64,000 nt of DNA from Microbacterium sp. USTB-Y (GTDB lineage: Bacteria > Actinomycetota > Actinomycetes > Actinomycetales > Microbacteriaceae): positions 620,001 to 684,000 of the forward strand of contig NZ_JAGMTU010000001.1 in assembly GCF_023703415.1 (NCBI RefSeq), in the 5' to 3' direction. The notes beneath the pieces were generated by a model, which was given only the letters and a program-made list of their open reading frames with translations, did no database searches and was not told the DNA's origin. Below, piece after piece: positions 49,451-58,837 of the stretch; the first letter of the stretch is position 1; every line of letters starts with the position of its first letter. A program made the translations under genes and the position numbers.

Positions 49451-50257
49451 TCAGCCGGCGAACCGGCGCTGCACCTCGGCGTAGGGCAGGGCTCCGTCGA
49501 GGAAGCCGAGCGTGCCGGTGTCGAGCAGCTCACGCCCCGCGCGTTCCAGGGCGGTGAGGGCGGCGCGGGCGAGGCTGCCGCCCAGGCTCACCCGCCGGAC
49601 GCCGAGGGCGAAGAGCTGCGACACCGGGACGACGTGCGCGGCGAGTCCCGCCACGATGTTGAGCGGGACGGGGATCTCCGCGGCCAGACGGCCGATGGTC
49701 CCCTCGTCGTTTACCCCGGGCACGAACACGCAGTCCGCGCCCGCCTCGACGAAGCGCTGCGCCCGGGCGACGGTCTCGGCGAACGGGTCGTGGACGCCCG
49801 GCACGAAGTAGGCGTCGGTGCGGGCGTTGAGCACGAACGCGCCCCGGGGCGCCGCGTCCCGCGCCGCGGCGATCCGGTCGGCCGCCTCGTCGATCCCGAA
49901 CAGCGCTCCTCCCGCGGCATCCTCGAGGTTGGCGCCGACCACTCCGGCGCCGCGAGCCAGGGCGACGGTGCGGCCCACCTGCTCCGGGGTGTCCCCGTAG
50001 CCCGCCTCGAGGTCGGCCGACACGGGCAGGTCGACCGCCGCGGCGATCGCGGCCGTGTGGGCGAGCATCGTGTCGAGGTCGAGCGCTCCCCCGTCCGGGA
50101 TGCCGAGCGACCAGGCGATTCCCGCGCTGGTGGTCGCGATCGCAGCGAAGCCGAGCTGGGCGAGGATCCGCGCGGATCCCGGATCCCAGGCGTTCGGCAG
50201 CACGAAGCCGTCGCCGTGGTGGAGGGCGAGGAACGCGGATGCCCGGTCTTCGGTCAT
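49451..50257 (-). CDS. Isocitrate lyase/PEP mutase superfamily protein
   Basis: The 268-residue protein has the barrel motifs of the PEP mutase class: LPNAWDPGSARIL, SADLEAGYGDTPEQV and GANLEDAAGG. The ICL signature cysteine loop is absent, so it is not an isocitrate lyase; oxaloacetate decarboxylase, 2-methylisocitrate lyase-like or phosphonate activities remain possible. ATG 50257 is taken. It is followed on the same strand by unrelated small genes. Confidence 0.87.
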   Translation of the reverse strand: MTEDRASAFLALHHGDGFVLPNAWDPGSARILAQLGFAAIATTSAGIAWSLGIPDGGALDLDTMLAHTAAIAAAVDLPVSADLEAGYGDTPEQVGRTVALARGAGVVGANLEDAAGGALFGIDEAADRIAAARDAAPRGAFVLNARTDAYFVPGVHDPFAETVARAQRFVEAGADCVFVPGVNDEGTIGRLAAEIPVPLNIVAGLAAHVVPVSQLFALGVRRVSLGGSLARAALTALERAGRELLDTGTLGFLDGALPYAEVQRRFAG

Positions 50258-50267
50258 GAGGTCTCCG

Positions 50268-50681
50268 TCAGCGCTCGGGGTCGTCGCCACGGCTCCACGC
50301 GATCGCGATGAGCCGGCGCAGCACGTCGAGGTCGATGTCATCGAGCTTGCGCACGTAGACGCAGCCGCGACCCTCCGTGAAGGTCCCGAGGCTCGGCAGC
50401 AGCGCGGCTCCCTCGGGCAGATCCTTCAGTCCGTAGAGGGAGAGCTGCGCCTTGCGGGGCGAGAACGCGACCTTCGGCCAGTCGCCCTCGCTGCTCGCGC
50501 CGCGATAGCGGTAGGTGCCGTAGCCGACCATGGTCGGCCCCCACAGCACGGGCTCGGCGCCGGTCGCCTCGCCGAAGATCTCGGCGAGGGCCAGGCCGTC
50601 GAGGCGGCGCCGCTCGGGCGTCGCCGCCTCGAGGAACGCCGTGACGTCGGCCGTCGTGGGCTGGGTCTTGATCTCGGCCAT
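50268..50681 (-). CDS. DUF1801 family protein
   Basis: The 137-residue protein matches the DUF1801/YdhG-like fold (VLWGPTMVGYGTYRY; KVAFSPRKAQLSLYG; GRGCVYVRKLDDID). Function of the family is unclear. ATG 50681 is preferred. It lies 10 bp upstream of the PEP-mutase-like gene, so they may share a transcript. Confidence 0.85.
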   Translation of the reverse strand: MAEIKTQPTTADVTAFLEAATPERRRLDGLALAEIFGEATGAEPVLWGPTMVGYGTYRYRGASSEGDWPKVAFSPRKAQLSLYGLKDLPEGAALLPSLGTFTEGRGCVYVRKLDDIDLDVLRRLIAIAWSRGDDPER

Positions 50682-50743
50682 GGTGCCATCATGGTGCACG
50701 GCGCCGACATCGCACAGGCCGTCGCACGATCAGAGCAGGCGGC

Positions 50744-50953
50744 TCAGGCGATCCGCATGAACCTCGGCCCGCTGTAGCCGTCGCGGTCGACGTGCTCCTC
50801 GAACATGGCGAGCGGCCGCGCCCAGTGGCTGTAGTCGTCGTAGAGCTTGCGGTAGAAGACCAGCTGCTCCTCGGTCTCGCTGTGCCGCCCGACGGCGATC
50901 ACCTCGTAGCGGGCGCCCTTGAAGTGCTGGTAGATCCCCGGTGCGACCGACAT
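50744..50953 (-). CDS. DUF1653 family protein
   Basis: The 69-residue protein has the DUF1653 pattern GIYQHFKGARYEVIAVGRHS, the YRKLYDDYSHWARPL segment and a terminal EEHVDRDG. It is a small beta-barrel-like domain of unknown function. It lies divergent from the TetR gene. Confidence 0.85.
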   Translation of the reverse strand: MSVAPGIYQHFKGARYEVIAVGRHSETEEQLVFYRKLYDDYSHWARPLAMFEEHVDRDGYSGPRFMRIA

Positions 50954-51107
50954 GTGCGCACATCCCTCCGCCGAGTCCTGCGCCGGTCCGCCCGGCGACC
51001 TCCCCGTGGCGCCGGCGGCGATCACGAGGTCCGATCAGAGAGCCTCCCACGTCGGCGCGGGCCGCACCAGCTCGGGCGGCCGGAGGGTCCGTCGGTATCA
51101 TCGGGTG

Positions 51108-51719
51108 ATGGCCGATTCCTCCGCAGCGCCCCGCAGCACCGGCCGCTATCGCAAGGGCATCGCCCGCCGCCAGGAGATCCTCGACAAGGCGATCGAGGTG
51201 TTCGCGCGACGGGGCTCGCAGAAGACCAGCCTGCGCGCGATCGCGCAGGAGGTCGGCGTCACGCACGCGGCGCTGACGCACTACTTCGGATCCCTGGAAG
51301 AGCTGCTGGTCGAGGTGTACCGCGCCTCGGAGACCGCGACGGACGCGACGCATCCGATCGCGCCGGAGGCCAGTCCAGCGCGGTCGATGCGCACCGCGGC
51401 GGAGCGCAATCGCAGCATCCCCGGTCTCGTGCAGCTGTACTCGACGCTCGTCTCGACGGCGCTCGAGGACTCGCACGGCGCCGCGCAGGAGTTCATCACG
51501 CAGCGCTTCAGCCGGCTGCGCACGACGATGGCGGAGCAGGTGCAGATCCTCCAGTCCTCGGGCGCACTGCGCGCCGACCTGGATCCGGATCTCGTCGCCG
51601 CTCTCGTGATCGCCGCATCCGACGGCCTGCAGACCCAGTGGCTGCTCGACGACACCGTCGATCACGAGGCGGCTCTCGACCTGCTCGACCGCCTGCTGTC
51701 CGGAGGCGTCACCGGCTGA
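51108..51719 (+). CDS. TetR family transcriptional regulator
   Basis: The 203-residue protein has the TetR HTH (about 20-65; QKTSLRAIAQEVGVTHAALT). The C-terminal domain is helical and variable. ATG 51108 is chosen; the longer open frame upstream crosses the DUF1653 gene. The target is unknown; no divergent transporter is adjacent. Confidence 0.92.
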   Translation: MADSSAAPRSTGRYRKGIARRQEILDKAIEVFARRGSQKTSLRAIAQEVGVTHAALTHYFGSLEELLVEVYRASETATDATHPIAPEASPARSMRTAAERNRSIPGLVQLYSTLVSTALEDSHGAAQEFITQRFSRLRTTMAEQVQILQSSGALRADLDPDLVAALVIAASDGLQTQWLLDDTVDHEAALDLLDRLLSGGVTG

Positions 51720-51992
51720 CGCGACCGTCTCACCGGCTGATCCAGAAGCCGTGCCGACGATGTCGCATCGGGTCGCCGTGCGCAACTCAGGCTGCCCTCA
51801 GGCCGGGGCAGCACGTCGGCACGGAAACATGCGGCTCTGGCCGGCACCGACGGTCGTCCAGCCTGAATTGTGCGCGCGGCGCCGACCGGAACCGGGCAGA
51901 GGCCGGCGGATCCGGGACTCGCGCACAGACTGGAGCCCCGGATCCCGGCAGCCGTGGCGGGGCGGCGGCGATCGGCACGCCGCCCCACCGCG
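51720..51992. other. Intergenic region, no gene seen
   Basis: This 273-bp stretch separates the TetR gene from the convergent Gfo/Idh gene. No ORF with good coding character, no tRNA and no strong terminator was recognised. Confidence 0.5.
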
Positions 51993-53117
51993 TCAGAGGG
52001 TGGACGCGAACGGGTCGAAGCCCTCGGGCAGCAGCGGCACGGGGCCCACGGTGCTCTCGACCGCGACCGTGCGGCCCGTGCGCGCGGACTCCTGGGCGGA
52101 GAGCAGCACGTCGAGCACGTGGAAGCCGAGCTCGCCCGACGCGACGTGCGGGCGGCCCGCGGCGATCGCGCGCACCATGTCCAGCGCGCCGAGCCCTCGG
52201 CCGATCTCGATGTCCTCGTGCGAGATCTCGATCCACTCCTGCTCGAAGGACATGCCGTCCCGCAGCACGCCGAGCGGCTTCACATACGCGATCCGCCCGG
52301 TGAACATGTTCGGGTCCGGGATGACGATGGTGCCCTCGGTGCCGTGGATCTCGACGACGCCGTGGCGCTCCAGCGCGGAGTCGAAGCTCAGCAGGCTCTG
52401 CGCCTGCGCGCCCTGCTCGAAGGCGGTGACGATCTGGATCGTCGACGGAACCTCCACGGGGAACAGGGTTCCCGCGTTCGGACCCGTCCGGATCTCACGC
52501 TCCTCGCGCGCCTTGGTACCGACCGCGGCCACGCTCTCCACGGGCCCGAGCAGGCTGACGAGCGCCGAGAAGTAGTACGGCCCCATGTCGAGCAGCGGGC
52601 CGGCGCCCTCGGCGAAGAGGAACGCGGGGCTCGGGTGCCACAGGTCGGGGCCCTGCGTCTGGAAGGCCGTCTGCGCGAACAGGGGACGGCCGATCACTCC
52701 GCTCTCGATCGCCCGCCGGGCGGCCTGGAACCCTGGGCCGAGCAGCGTGTCCGGTGCCGAGCCGACCCGCAGCCCTGCGGCCGCGGCCTCGCGCAGCAGC
52801 TCGGCCGCGCCCTCGCGGTCGAGACCGAGCGGCTTCTCCGTCCAGACGTGCTTGCCGGCGGCGATGGCCGCCCGCGACACCTCAATGTGCACGGCGGGGA
52901 TGGTGAGGTTGATCACCAGATCCACGCCCGGATGCGCGAGGACGTCATCGGCGGATCCGAACGCCGGCACCCCGTACTTCTCGGCCTGTGCCTGCGCCCG
53001 GTCGAGCAGCAGGTCGCCCACGATGAGCACCTCGGTGTCGGGGAACCGCCCGAGGTTCTCCAGGTAGGTGTCGCTGATGACGCCGACGCCGATGACGCCG
53101 ATCCCGACCGCGCTCAT
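51993..53117 (-). CDS. Gfo/Idh/MocA family oxidoreductase
   Basis: The 374-residue protein has the NAD(P) motif GVIGVGVISDTYLENL, the EKPLG motif (TEKPLGLDREGAAEL) with catalytic Lys, and a C-terminal beta-sheet domain. It oxidises or reduces sugars, inositols or derivatives. ATG 53117 overlaps the epimerase stop (ATGA), so the two act together. Confidence 0.93.
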   Translation of the reverse strand: MSAVGIGVIGVGVISDTYLENLGRFPDTEVLIVGDLLLDRAQAQAEKYGVPAFGSADDVLAHPGVDLVINLTIPAVHIEVSRAAIAAGKHVWTEKPLGLDREGAAELLREAAAAGLRVGSAPDTLLGPGFQAARRAIESGVIGRPLFAQTAFQTQGPDLWHPSPAFLFAEGAGPLLDMGPYYFSALVSLLGPVESVAAVGTKAREEREIRTGPNAGTLFPVEVPSTIQIVTAFEQGAQAQSLLSFDSALERHGVVEIHGTEGTIVIPDPNMFTGRIAYVKPLGVLRDGMSFEQEWIEISHEDIEIGRGLGALDMVRAIAAGRPHVASGELGFHVLDVLLSAQESARTGRTVAVESTVGPVPLLPEGFDPFASTL

Positions 53118-53938
53118 CGGGCGAAACCGCCCTCGGTGAGGAACGCGTAGCTCGCCGCGATGTCGGCGAAGACGTCGCCAGGGGCGTTGTCGTACTCGAT
53201 GATCGCGTACTGCACGGCGGATGCCGCGCGCAGGGCGTCGGCGAGCGGCACGTCGCCGGTGCCCGCGTGACGCTGGTCGAGGCTGTCCGAGCCGAACTCG
53301 CCGGCACCCGGGGCGAACGGGTTGGCCTCGGGGGCGACGCCGTCCTTGACGTGCACGGCGACGAGACGGTCGCCCAGACGCGAGACGAGACCAGGCACGT
53401 CCTGTCCGCCGACGAGGGCCCAGTACAGGTCGAGCTCGAGCGCCACGCGCTCGTCGGTGAGGGCGACGAAGCGCTCGTAGGCGCTCTGTCCGTCGAAGTC
53501 GGCGACGAACTCCTGCGCGTGGTTGTGGTAGCCGACGGCGAGGCCGAATCCGGCGGCGGTGTCGGCCAGGGCGTTGAGCCGGTCGGCGATCTCGGTCACC
53601 CCGTCGAGCGTGAACCAGCGCTCCGGAGCCACGAACGGGTCGATGACCGTGGTCATGCCGAGCTTCGCGGCGGCCTCGAAGACGATCTCCGGCGCCGGCG
53701 TGGGAATGGATCCGTCCGGCGTCCACAGCTCATCGGAAAGCAGCGGCGCGTGCCCGGTGGGCGAGGCGAGACCGGAGGCGTCGAGGGCGGCGCGGATCTC
53801 GTCCGGCCGGCGCACGAAGTCGAACGCCTCCACGTTGCGCAGCCCGATGGCGGCGAGCTTGTCGAGGGATCCGCCCATGTCGGCGGAGAACTCCGCCGCG
53901 AGCGTGTAGAGCTGAACCGATGCTTCTGGCAGGACCAC
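53114..53938 (-). CDS. Sugar phosphate isomerase/epimerase (IolE/xylose isomerase-like TIM barrel)
   Basis: The 274-residue protein is an AP endonuclease 2-type barrel, with YHNHAQEF, ALELDLYWALVGG and VAVHVKDG holding the predicted metal ligands. Partnered with a Gfo/Idh enzyme, it suggests inositol- or 3-keto-sugar-type metabolism. The start is a GTG at 53938 with AAGGAAGG 6 bases upstream; a longer in-frame start at 54061 covers the operator and is rejected. Confidence 0.88.
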   Translation of the reverse strand: MVLPEASVQLYTLAAEFSADMGGSLDKLAAIGLRNVEAFDFVRRPDEIRAALDASGLASPTGHAPLLSDELWTPDGSIPTPAPEIVFEAAAKLGMTTVIDPFVAPERWFTLDGVTEIADRLNALADTAAGFGLAVGYHNHAQEFVADFDGQSAYERFVALTDERVALELDLYWALVGGQDVPGLVSRLGDRLVAVHVKDGVAPEANPFAPGAGEFGSDSLDQRHAGTGDVPLADALRAASAVQYAIIEYDNAPGDVFADIAASYAFLTEGGFAR

Positions 53939-54005
53939 GTTGACCTTCCTTGTCTGCTTCTCTGCGGGGCGGGCGGTCTTCGCCCGTCCGCTCAGGGTAG
54001 CAGAA

Positions 54006-54021
54006 ACCTCCACGTGGAGGT
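54006..54021. promoter_or_regulatory. 16-bp perfect palindrome upstream of the epimerase-Gfo operon
   Basis: ACCTCCACGTGGAGGT is a perfect palindrome 68 bp before the operon start. It could be the operator of a LacI/GntR-type regulator encoded elsewhere. It is also within 102 bp of the divergent MmcQ-like gene. Confidence 0.55.
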
Positions 54022-54122
54022 AATGGTTTTCGAAGCGGATCCCCGAGAGCCGCACGCACACGCGAGCGGAACGAGACCCGGGCGATTCGGTTCATGTCCG
54101 AGGGGGTGCCTAGTCTCGACGC

Positions 54123-54506
54123 ATGGCCACGCTCGATGATCTGCGTCGTGTCGCCGCCCCTCTGCCCGGCAGCGAGGAGCGCACGACGACCGGCGGTGCC
54201 GCCTGGTTCGTCCGCAACAAGCTCTTCGCATGGGAATGCTCTCCGTGGCCGAGCATCTCGGAGGACCTCCGTGAGGTCATCGCCTCCGAGCTCGTGGTCG
54301 GCGTGAAGGTCGCCGACGAGCTCGATGCGCTCGCGTTGCGCGAAATGGCGCCAGACGTGTTCCTCGGCCGAACGACACGGTGGGGCGAACCGAAGATCGC
54401 GTTCCGGATGCGGGAGATCGACGACGATCATCTCGCCGAGCTCGTGACCGAGGCTTGGCGCGTGCAGGCGCCCCGGTATCTGCGCCGCGAGTTCGACGAC
54501 AGGTAG
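54123..54506 (+). CDS. MmcQ/YjbR family protein
   Basis: The 127-residue protein fits the MmcQ/YjbR fold (RVAAPLPGSEERTTTGGAAWF; VGVKVADELDAL; FLGRTTRWGEPKIAF). Members are single-domain proteins with a CyaY-like fold and unclear function. Start ATG 54123. Confidence 0.85.
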   Translation: MATLDDLRRVAAPLPGSEERTTTGGAAWFVRNKLFAWECSPWPSISEDLREVIASELVVGVKVADELDALALREMAPDVFLGRTTRWGEPKIAFRMREIDDDHLAELVTEAWRVQAPRYLRREFDDR

Positions 54507-54640
54507 ATCGCCGGCGTCCGTTCCGCGATACGACGGATCCCGCGTCTCTCCGCTCCAGCACCGACTCGAATGCCGTCGGGCGAGCGGCCCTGCGGGTTTC
54601 TCGCCGATCGGCACGGCCGACGTGGCGCAGATCAACGACA

Positions 54641-54666
54641 AAACCCCCGGGAAGATCCGGGGGTTT
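54641..54666 (-). terminator. Terminator of tRNA-Ser(GCT)
   Basis: AAACCCCCGG and CCGGGGGTTT form a perfect 10-bp stem 2 bases from the encoded CCA of the tRNA. It terminates the tRNA on the minus strand. Confidence 0.8.
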
Positions 54667-54668
54667 CA

Positions 54669-54760
54669 TGGCGGAGACGGAGGGATTTGAACCCTCGGTC
54701 CCCTTGCGAGGACTCCACCTTAGCAGGGTGGTGCACTAGGCCTGACTATGCGACGTCTCC
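54669..54760 (-). tRNA. tRNA-Ser(GCT)
   Basis: The minus strand folds as a class II tRNA: acceptor GGAGACG/CGTCTCC, anticodon stem-loop CCACC-CTGCTAA-GGTGG with anticodon GCT, a long variable arm (AGTCCTCGCAAGGGGACC) and T loop TTCAAAT. The CCA end is encoded (54671-54669). Confidence 0.96.
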
Positions 54761-55009
54761 AGATGTCCGGCGGGCCGAACACCAGGGACCATCCTAACGG
54801 GTCCGCAGGGGTGGCGCGAACCGAGCGCGGGCGGGCGACCTCAGGAAGGGGCACCGTGTGACGATCAGCACGCGATGTGACGATCAGCACACGGATCCCC
54901 GTCAGCACGTGTGCCGATCGTCACACGGTGCGCAGATCGTCACGTCACCGGGCACGACACTCCCCGGGGCGCCCGGCCAGCGGGCTCCCCGAGCGGGCGC
55001 AGGGCGGGA
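54761..55009. repeat. Intergenic symmetric array of four GTGACGATC motifs
   Basis: Two direct copies (54858-54866, 54877-54885) and two inverted copies (54916-54924, 54935-54943) each have a 19-bp period. A perfect 15-bp inverted repeat (54852-54866 with 54916-54930; CACCGTGTGACGATC) encloses them. No gene is present here. It may be an operator array or a long terminator-like hairpin between the LCP gene and tRNA-Ser. Confidence 0.7.
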
Positions 55010-56284
55010 TCAGCCCGAGTAGCCGTTGCCGTTCGAGCAGGTCTGCTGCGCGGCCGACTGACCGGCGATGTTCTCCGGAAGCTGGACCGGGCCCGCCGTG
55101 GCGCCGGGGGTCGGCGTCGCGTTCGGGTCGGTCGTCGCCGGGTCCGTCGTCGCGGGGTCCGTCGGCGTCGGCGTCGCAGAGACGACCGCGTCGTTGCGCT
55201 GCCCCGTCACCTGGATCTGCTCGTTCGCGGCGAGCGCGGCCCAGAGCTTGTCGGCGCTGTCGTAGTCGGGCACGACCTTGTTGGGGTCGTCCGGATCCGC
55301 GAACACCGGATAGTTCACGAAGTTGATCTGGTCGAGCGGGACGTCCTTCATCGCCAGCGCGATCTGCACCAGCAGCGTCGGGCTCGTCAGGCTCGTGCTG
55401 GGCGTGACGTTCGACATCACCGTGTTCGCGAGCTTCAGCAGCGTGCCGGGGTTGGTGAGCACCTCGGCCGACATCATCTTCCGTGCGAGCGACGACATGT
55501 ACACCTGCTGGTTGCTGCCGCGGCCGAGGTCGCTTCCGTCGCCGACGCCGTGGCGGGTGCGCAGGAACTGCAGTGCCCAGTAGCCCTGCAGCGTGTGCGT
55601 GCCGGCCTCGAGGTTCAACCCGGTGTCGGGGTCGGACATGCCGTTCGCGATGCAGACGTCGACGCCGCCGATCGCGTCGGTGACCTTCATCACGCCGCCC
55701 CAGGTGATCTTGGCCGCGAACTGGATGTCCAGTCCGGACACCTTGCTGACCGTGCGGGCGACGCACGCCAGACCGTTCTTCGGGCCGCCGAGCTCGAGGG
55801 TCGTGTTGATCGCCTGCTTCGACGCGGGGCTGGTGTCGTTCCCGTCCGAGTCGACGCAGGACGGGATCGGGACCATGAGGTCGCGGGGGAAGGTGATGAC
55901 GGTCACACGGCGCGGGTTGTCCGAGATGTGCAGCAGCAGGTTCGTGTCATTCCGCTCGCCGGCGTTCTCGGGATCCGAGCATCGGTCGCCGAACTCGGCC
56001 TTGAAGTCGTCCTCGCAGGCGTCGCTGCCGACCAGCAGCATGTTCACGCCGCCCTTGATCGCCCCGAGATCCGGCGGCACCGACTTCTCGCCGTCCAGCG
56101 TCACCGCCTTCGCGGTGTAGGTGTGGGTCAGGTCGTAGCCGATGTAGGCGGCGACCCCGAGGCCCGAGACGAGCACGACCGACATCGCGATGCCGAGGAT
56201 CTTCAGGAGCTGACCCCAGGCGCTCGGTCGGCTCAACTGGCCGTGTCCGGCGACGGGGCGTCGGGTTCGGGACGTCGCGCTCAC
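55010..56284 (-). CDS. LytR-CpsA-Psr (LCP) family wall-polymer ligase
   Basis: The 424-residue protein has a short cytoplasmic start, one membrane segment (about 28-50) and the LCP domain with GGVNMLLVGSD, RNDTNLLLHISDN and VITFPRDLMVPIP holding the conserved Arg and Asp residues, then LRTRHGVGDGSDLGRGSNQQ. It attaches teichoic-acid-like or arabinogalactan-like polymers to peptidoglycan. A Thr/Pro/Asp-rich C-terminal tail (TDPATTDPATTDP) follows. GTG start at 56284 with AAAGG upstream. Confidence 0.94.
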   Translation of the reverse strand: MSATSRTRRPVAGHGQLSRPSAWGQLLKILGIAMSVVLVSGLGVAAYIGYDLTHTYTAKAVTLDGEKSVPPDLGAIKGGVNMLLVGSDACEDDFKAEFGDRCSDPENAGERNDTNLLLHISDNPRRVTVITFPRDLMVPIPSCVDSDGNDTSPASKQAINTTLELGGPKNGLACVARTVSKVSGLDIQFAAKITWGGVMKVTDAIGGVDVCIANGMSDPDTGLNLEAGTHTLQGYWALQFLRTRHGVGDGSDLGRGSNQQVYMSSLARKMMSAEVLTNPGTLLKLANTVMSNVTPSTSLTSPTLLVQIALAMKDVPLDQINFVNYPVFADPDDPNKVVPDYDSADKLWAALAANEQIQVTGQRNDAVVSATPTPTDPATTDPATTDPNATPTPGATAGPVQLPENIAGQSAAQQTCSNGNGYSG

Positions 56285-56337
56285 TCGGTGCCTTTCACGG
56301 ATCTGCGGGTGACCCGCGCCACCCTGCGCTCACTCAG

Positions 56338-56422
56338 CGGAGAGTGTGGGATTCGAACCCACGGGACATTGCTGCCCACTGGTTTTCAAGACCAGGTCCT
56401 TCGGCCGCTCGGACAACTCTCC
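56338..56422 (-). tRNA. tRNA-Ser(TGA)
   Basis: The minus strand has acceptor GGAGAGT/ACTCTCC, anticodon loop CTTGAAA with anticodon TGA, a long variable arm and T loop TTCGAAT. No CCA is encoded. It lies 53 bp upstream of the LCP gene and 176 bp downstream of the HAD gene. Confidence 0.96.
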
Positions 56423-56598
56423 TCGGCATGCCTTCGCATGCCGAACAGGGGTCGAGTCTAACGGAGAACCGGGCGGCGCCTGATGAGCGCATCCCCATTG
56501 TGCCCGGAACGCCTGGACAGCCCCTGAACGGAGGCCCAGGTCAGCCGTCGGAAGGACGCACCGCCAGTGGGGCGCACCGCCAGTGGGGCGCACCGCGC

Positions 56599-57450
56599 TC
56601 AAACCCTCCGGGCGCCCGCCGCGGGGACCGCGAGCACGATGCGCTCGATCGCGGCTGCGAGGCCGCCATCCTCGACGTCTCCGGTGACCTCGCCCGCCGC
56701 CGCCCTGACCTCGTCCGGAGCCTGCCCCATGGCCACGGCCCGGCCGCCGAGGCCGCGCGCCCAGGAGAACATCCCGAGGTCGTTGCGGCCGTCCCCGGCG
56801 ACGAAGACATGGTCGCCCGCATCGTTTCGCGCGTCCTGCACGCGGGCGAGCGCCGTGCCCTTGTCGACGCCGCGCGGGGCGATGTCGAGCCACGCGGTCC
56901 AGCCGATGGCGTACGACACCTCGTTGAGCCCCGCATCCTGCACCAGCCGGTGGAAGTCGTCCTCGTCGTGGCCGGGCGAGACCACGACGACGCGCGACAC
57001 CTCCTCGACGCCGAGCTCGTCGAACAGCACCTCGCGGCCGCCGTCGAGCGTCCAGTCGTCGAGCTCCGCCGTGTACAGACGCTGACCGGATCCCAGCTCC
57101 ACCATGTACCGCGCGTCGGGCAGGCGGTCGTGCAGCAGCTCCAGCACCGCGGTGGGGTCGAACGTCTCCACGTTCCAGCGCTCGTAGCCCTCGGAGGCAG
57201 GGCCGGGGGTCACGTCGTCCTTGCGGCGCATCGTGACCGCGCCGTTCGAGCACACGACGTACTCGGGCCGGATGTCGAGGGCGTCCAGGAAGCGATGCGT
57301 CGCCATCCAGCTGCGCCCGGTGGCGAGCATGACCTCGTGGCCGGCGTCGCGCGCGCGAGCCACCGTGTCGACGACGCCGGGGCTCATCGTCTCGTCCTGC
57401 AGCAGGATGGTGCCGTCGATGTCGAGGGCGATGAGCCAGGGCGAGGTCAT
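56599..57450 (-). CDS. HAD superfamily hydrolase, Cof-type phosphatase
   Basis: The 283-residue protein has the four HAD motifs: [10 protein letters not shown], the threonine/serine in MLATGRSW, a lysine in GVDKGTAL and [10 protein letters not shown]. The C2 cap (about 85-195) is that of Cof/YbiV phosphatases. It dephosphorylates sugar phosphates or cofactors. ATG 57450 overlaps the serS stop (ATGA), so they are cotranscribed. Confidence 0.93.
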   Translation of the reverse strand: MTSPWLIALDIDGTILLQDETMSPGVVDTVARARDAGHEVMLATGRSWMATHRFLDALDIRPEYVVCSNGAVTMRRKDDVTPGPASEGYERWNVETFDPTAVLELLHDRLPDARYMVELGSGQRLYTAELDDWTLDGGREVLFDELGVEEVSRVVVVSPGHDEDDFHRLVQDAGLNEVSYAIGWTAWLDIAPRGVDKGTALARVQDARNDAGDHVFVAGDGRNDLGMFSWARGLGGRAVAMGQAPDEVRAAAGEVTGDVEDGGLAAAIERIVLAVPAAGARRV

Positions 57451-58778
57451 GCGTCCGCGCCCTCGGTCCCCGAGCCCGCCGAAGGGGCGCCGAGGGGCCG
57501 CAGCACCTCGAGCCCGCCGAGATAGGGCCGGAGCACCTCCGGCACCCGCACGGATCCGTCCTCCTGCTGGTGCGTCTCGAGGATCGCGACGATCCAGCGC
57601 GTGGTGGCGAGCGTGCCGTTCAGGGTCGCCACGTGCTGCGTCTTCGCGCCGCCCTCGCTCGAGCCCGCCGGGGCGGCGGGGCGGTGCCGGATGTCGAGCC
57701 GGCGCGCCTGGTACGTGGTGCAGTTCGAGGTGGAGGTGAGCTCGCGGAACGCACCCTGGGTCGGCACCCACGCCTCGATGTCGTACTTGCGCGCGGCGCT
57801 GGATCCGAGATCCCCGGCGGCGACGTCGATCACCCGGTAGGACAGCCCGAGCGCGGTGAGCATCTCCTCCTGCAGCGCGACGAGGCGCAGGTGCTCGGCC
57901 TCGGCGTCCTCCGGGGTCGTGTAGACGAACATCTCGAGCTTGTTGAACTGGTGCACGCGGATGATGCCGCGGGTGTCCTTGCCGTAGGACCCGGCCTCGC
58001 GGCGGTAGCAGGTGGACCAGCCCGCGTAGCGCAGGGCGCCGCGGGTGAGGTCCACGATCTCGCCGGAGTGATAGCCGGCCAGGGCCACCTCGCTCGTGCC
58101 GACGAGGTACAGGTCGTCGTCCTTGTCGAGGTGGTAGACCTCGTCGGCGTGGTTGCCGAGGAATCCGGTTCCCTGCATGATCTCGGGCCGGACGAGGGTC
58201 GGCACGATCATGGGGGTGAACCCGGCGGAGAGCGCCTTGTCGAGGGCGAGGTTCATGAGCGCGATCTCGAGGCGCGCGCCGATCCCGGTGAGGAAGTAGA
58301 ACCGGGCGCCGGAGACCTTCGCGCCGCGCTCCATGTCGATCGCGCCGAGCAGTTCGCCGATCGCGAGGTGATCGCGGGGCTCGAAGTCGAAGGTCGGGGT
58401 CTCCCCCACACAACGCAGCTCGACGAAGTCCTCCTCGCCTCCGGCGGGCACCCCGTCGATCACCACGTTCTCGATCGCGGCGAGCGCGTCGGCGGCGACC
58501 TCGGCGGCCTCGTTCGACGCGGCCTGCGCCTGCTTCACGCGCTCGGCGAGATCCTTCGCCTGCGCGACCAGGGCGACCTTCTCCTCCTTCGGCGCCTTCG
58601 CGACCTGCTTGCCGAACGCGTTCTGCTCGGCGCGCAGCTCCTCGAACGCCGCGAGCGCGGCGCGGCGCGATCGGTCGGCCTCGATCGCCGCATCGACGGT
58701 CTCGGGCGCGTTGCCGCGCGCGGCCTGGGACTGACGGACGAGCTCTGGCTCGTCGCGGAGAAGGGCGAGGTCGATCAC
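57447..58778 (-). CDS. serS: Seryl-tRNA synthetase
   Basis: The 443-residue protein has the N-terminal coiled-coil arm (about 30-105) that contacts the tRNA-Ser variable arm, and class II motifs (motif 2 [20 protein letters not shown] in part; motif 3 [14 protein letters not shown]). It charges tRNA-Ser with serine. It heads an operon with the HAD phosphatase, 1 to 2.4 kb from two tRNA-Ser genes on the same strand. Confidence 0.97.
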   Translation of the reverse strand: MIDLALLRDEPELVRQSQAARGNAPETVDAAIEADRSRRAALAAFEELRAEQNAFGKQVAKAPKEEKVALVAQAKDLAERVKQAQAASNEAAEVAADALAAIENVVIDGVPAGGEEDFVELRCVGETPTFDFEPRDHLAIGELLGAIDMERGAKVSGARFYFLTGIGARLEIALMNLALDKALSAGFTPMIVPTLVRPEIMQGTGFLGNHADEVYHLDKDDDLYLVGTSEVALAGYHSGEIVDLTRGALRYAGWSTCYRREAGSYGKDTRGIIRVHQFNKLEMFVYTTPEDAEAEHLRLVALQEEMLTALGLSYRVIDVAAGDLGSSAARKYDIEAWVPTQGAFRELTSTSNCTTYQARRLDIRHRPAAPAGSSEGGAKTQHVATLNGTLATTRWIVAILETHQQEDGSVRVPEVLRPYLGGLEVLRPLGAPSAGSGTEGADA

Positions 58779-58837
58779 CGTTCAAGTCTAGGGCGTCGCA
58801 GGACGGTGCCTCCTGGGCCGCGGACTAGGCTGAGCGC

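Noticed and set aside
54852..54943. CRISPR-like array at the GTGACGATC repeats
   Set aside because: Copies are 9-15 bp, two are inverted, and the spacing is 19 bp; this is a dyad array.
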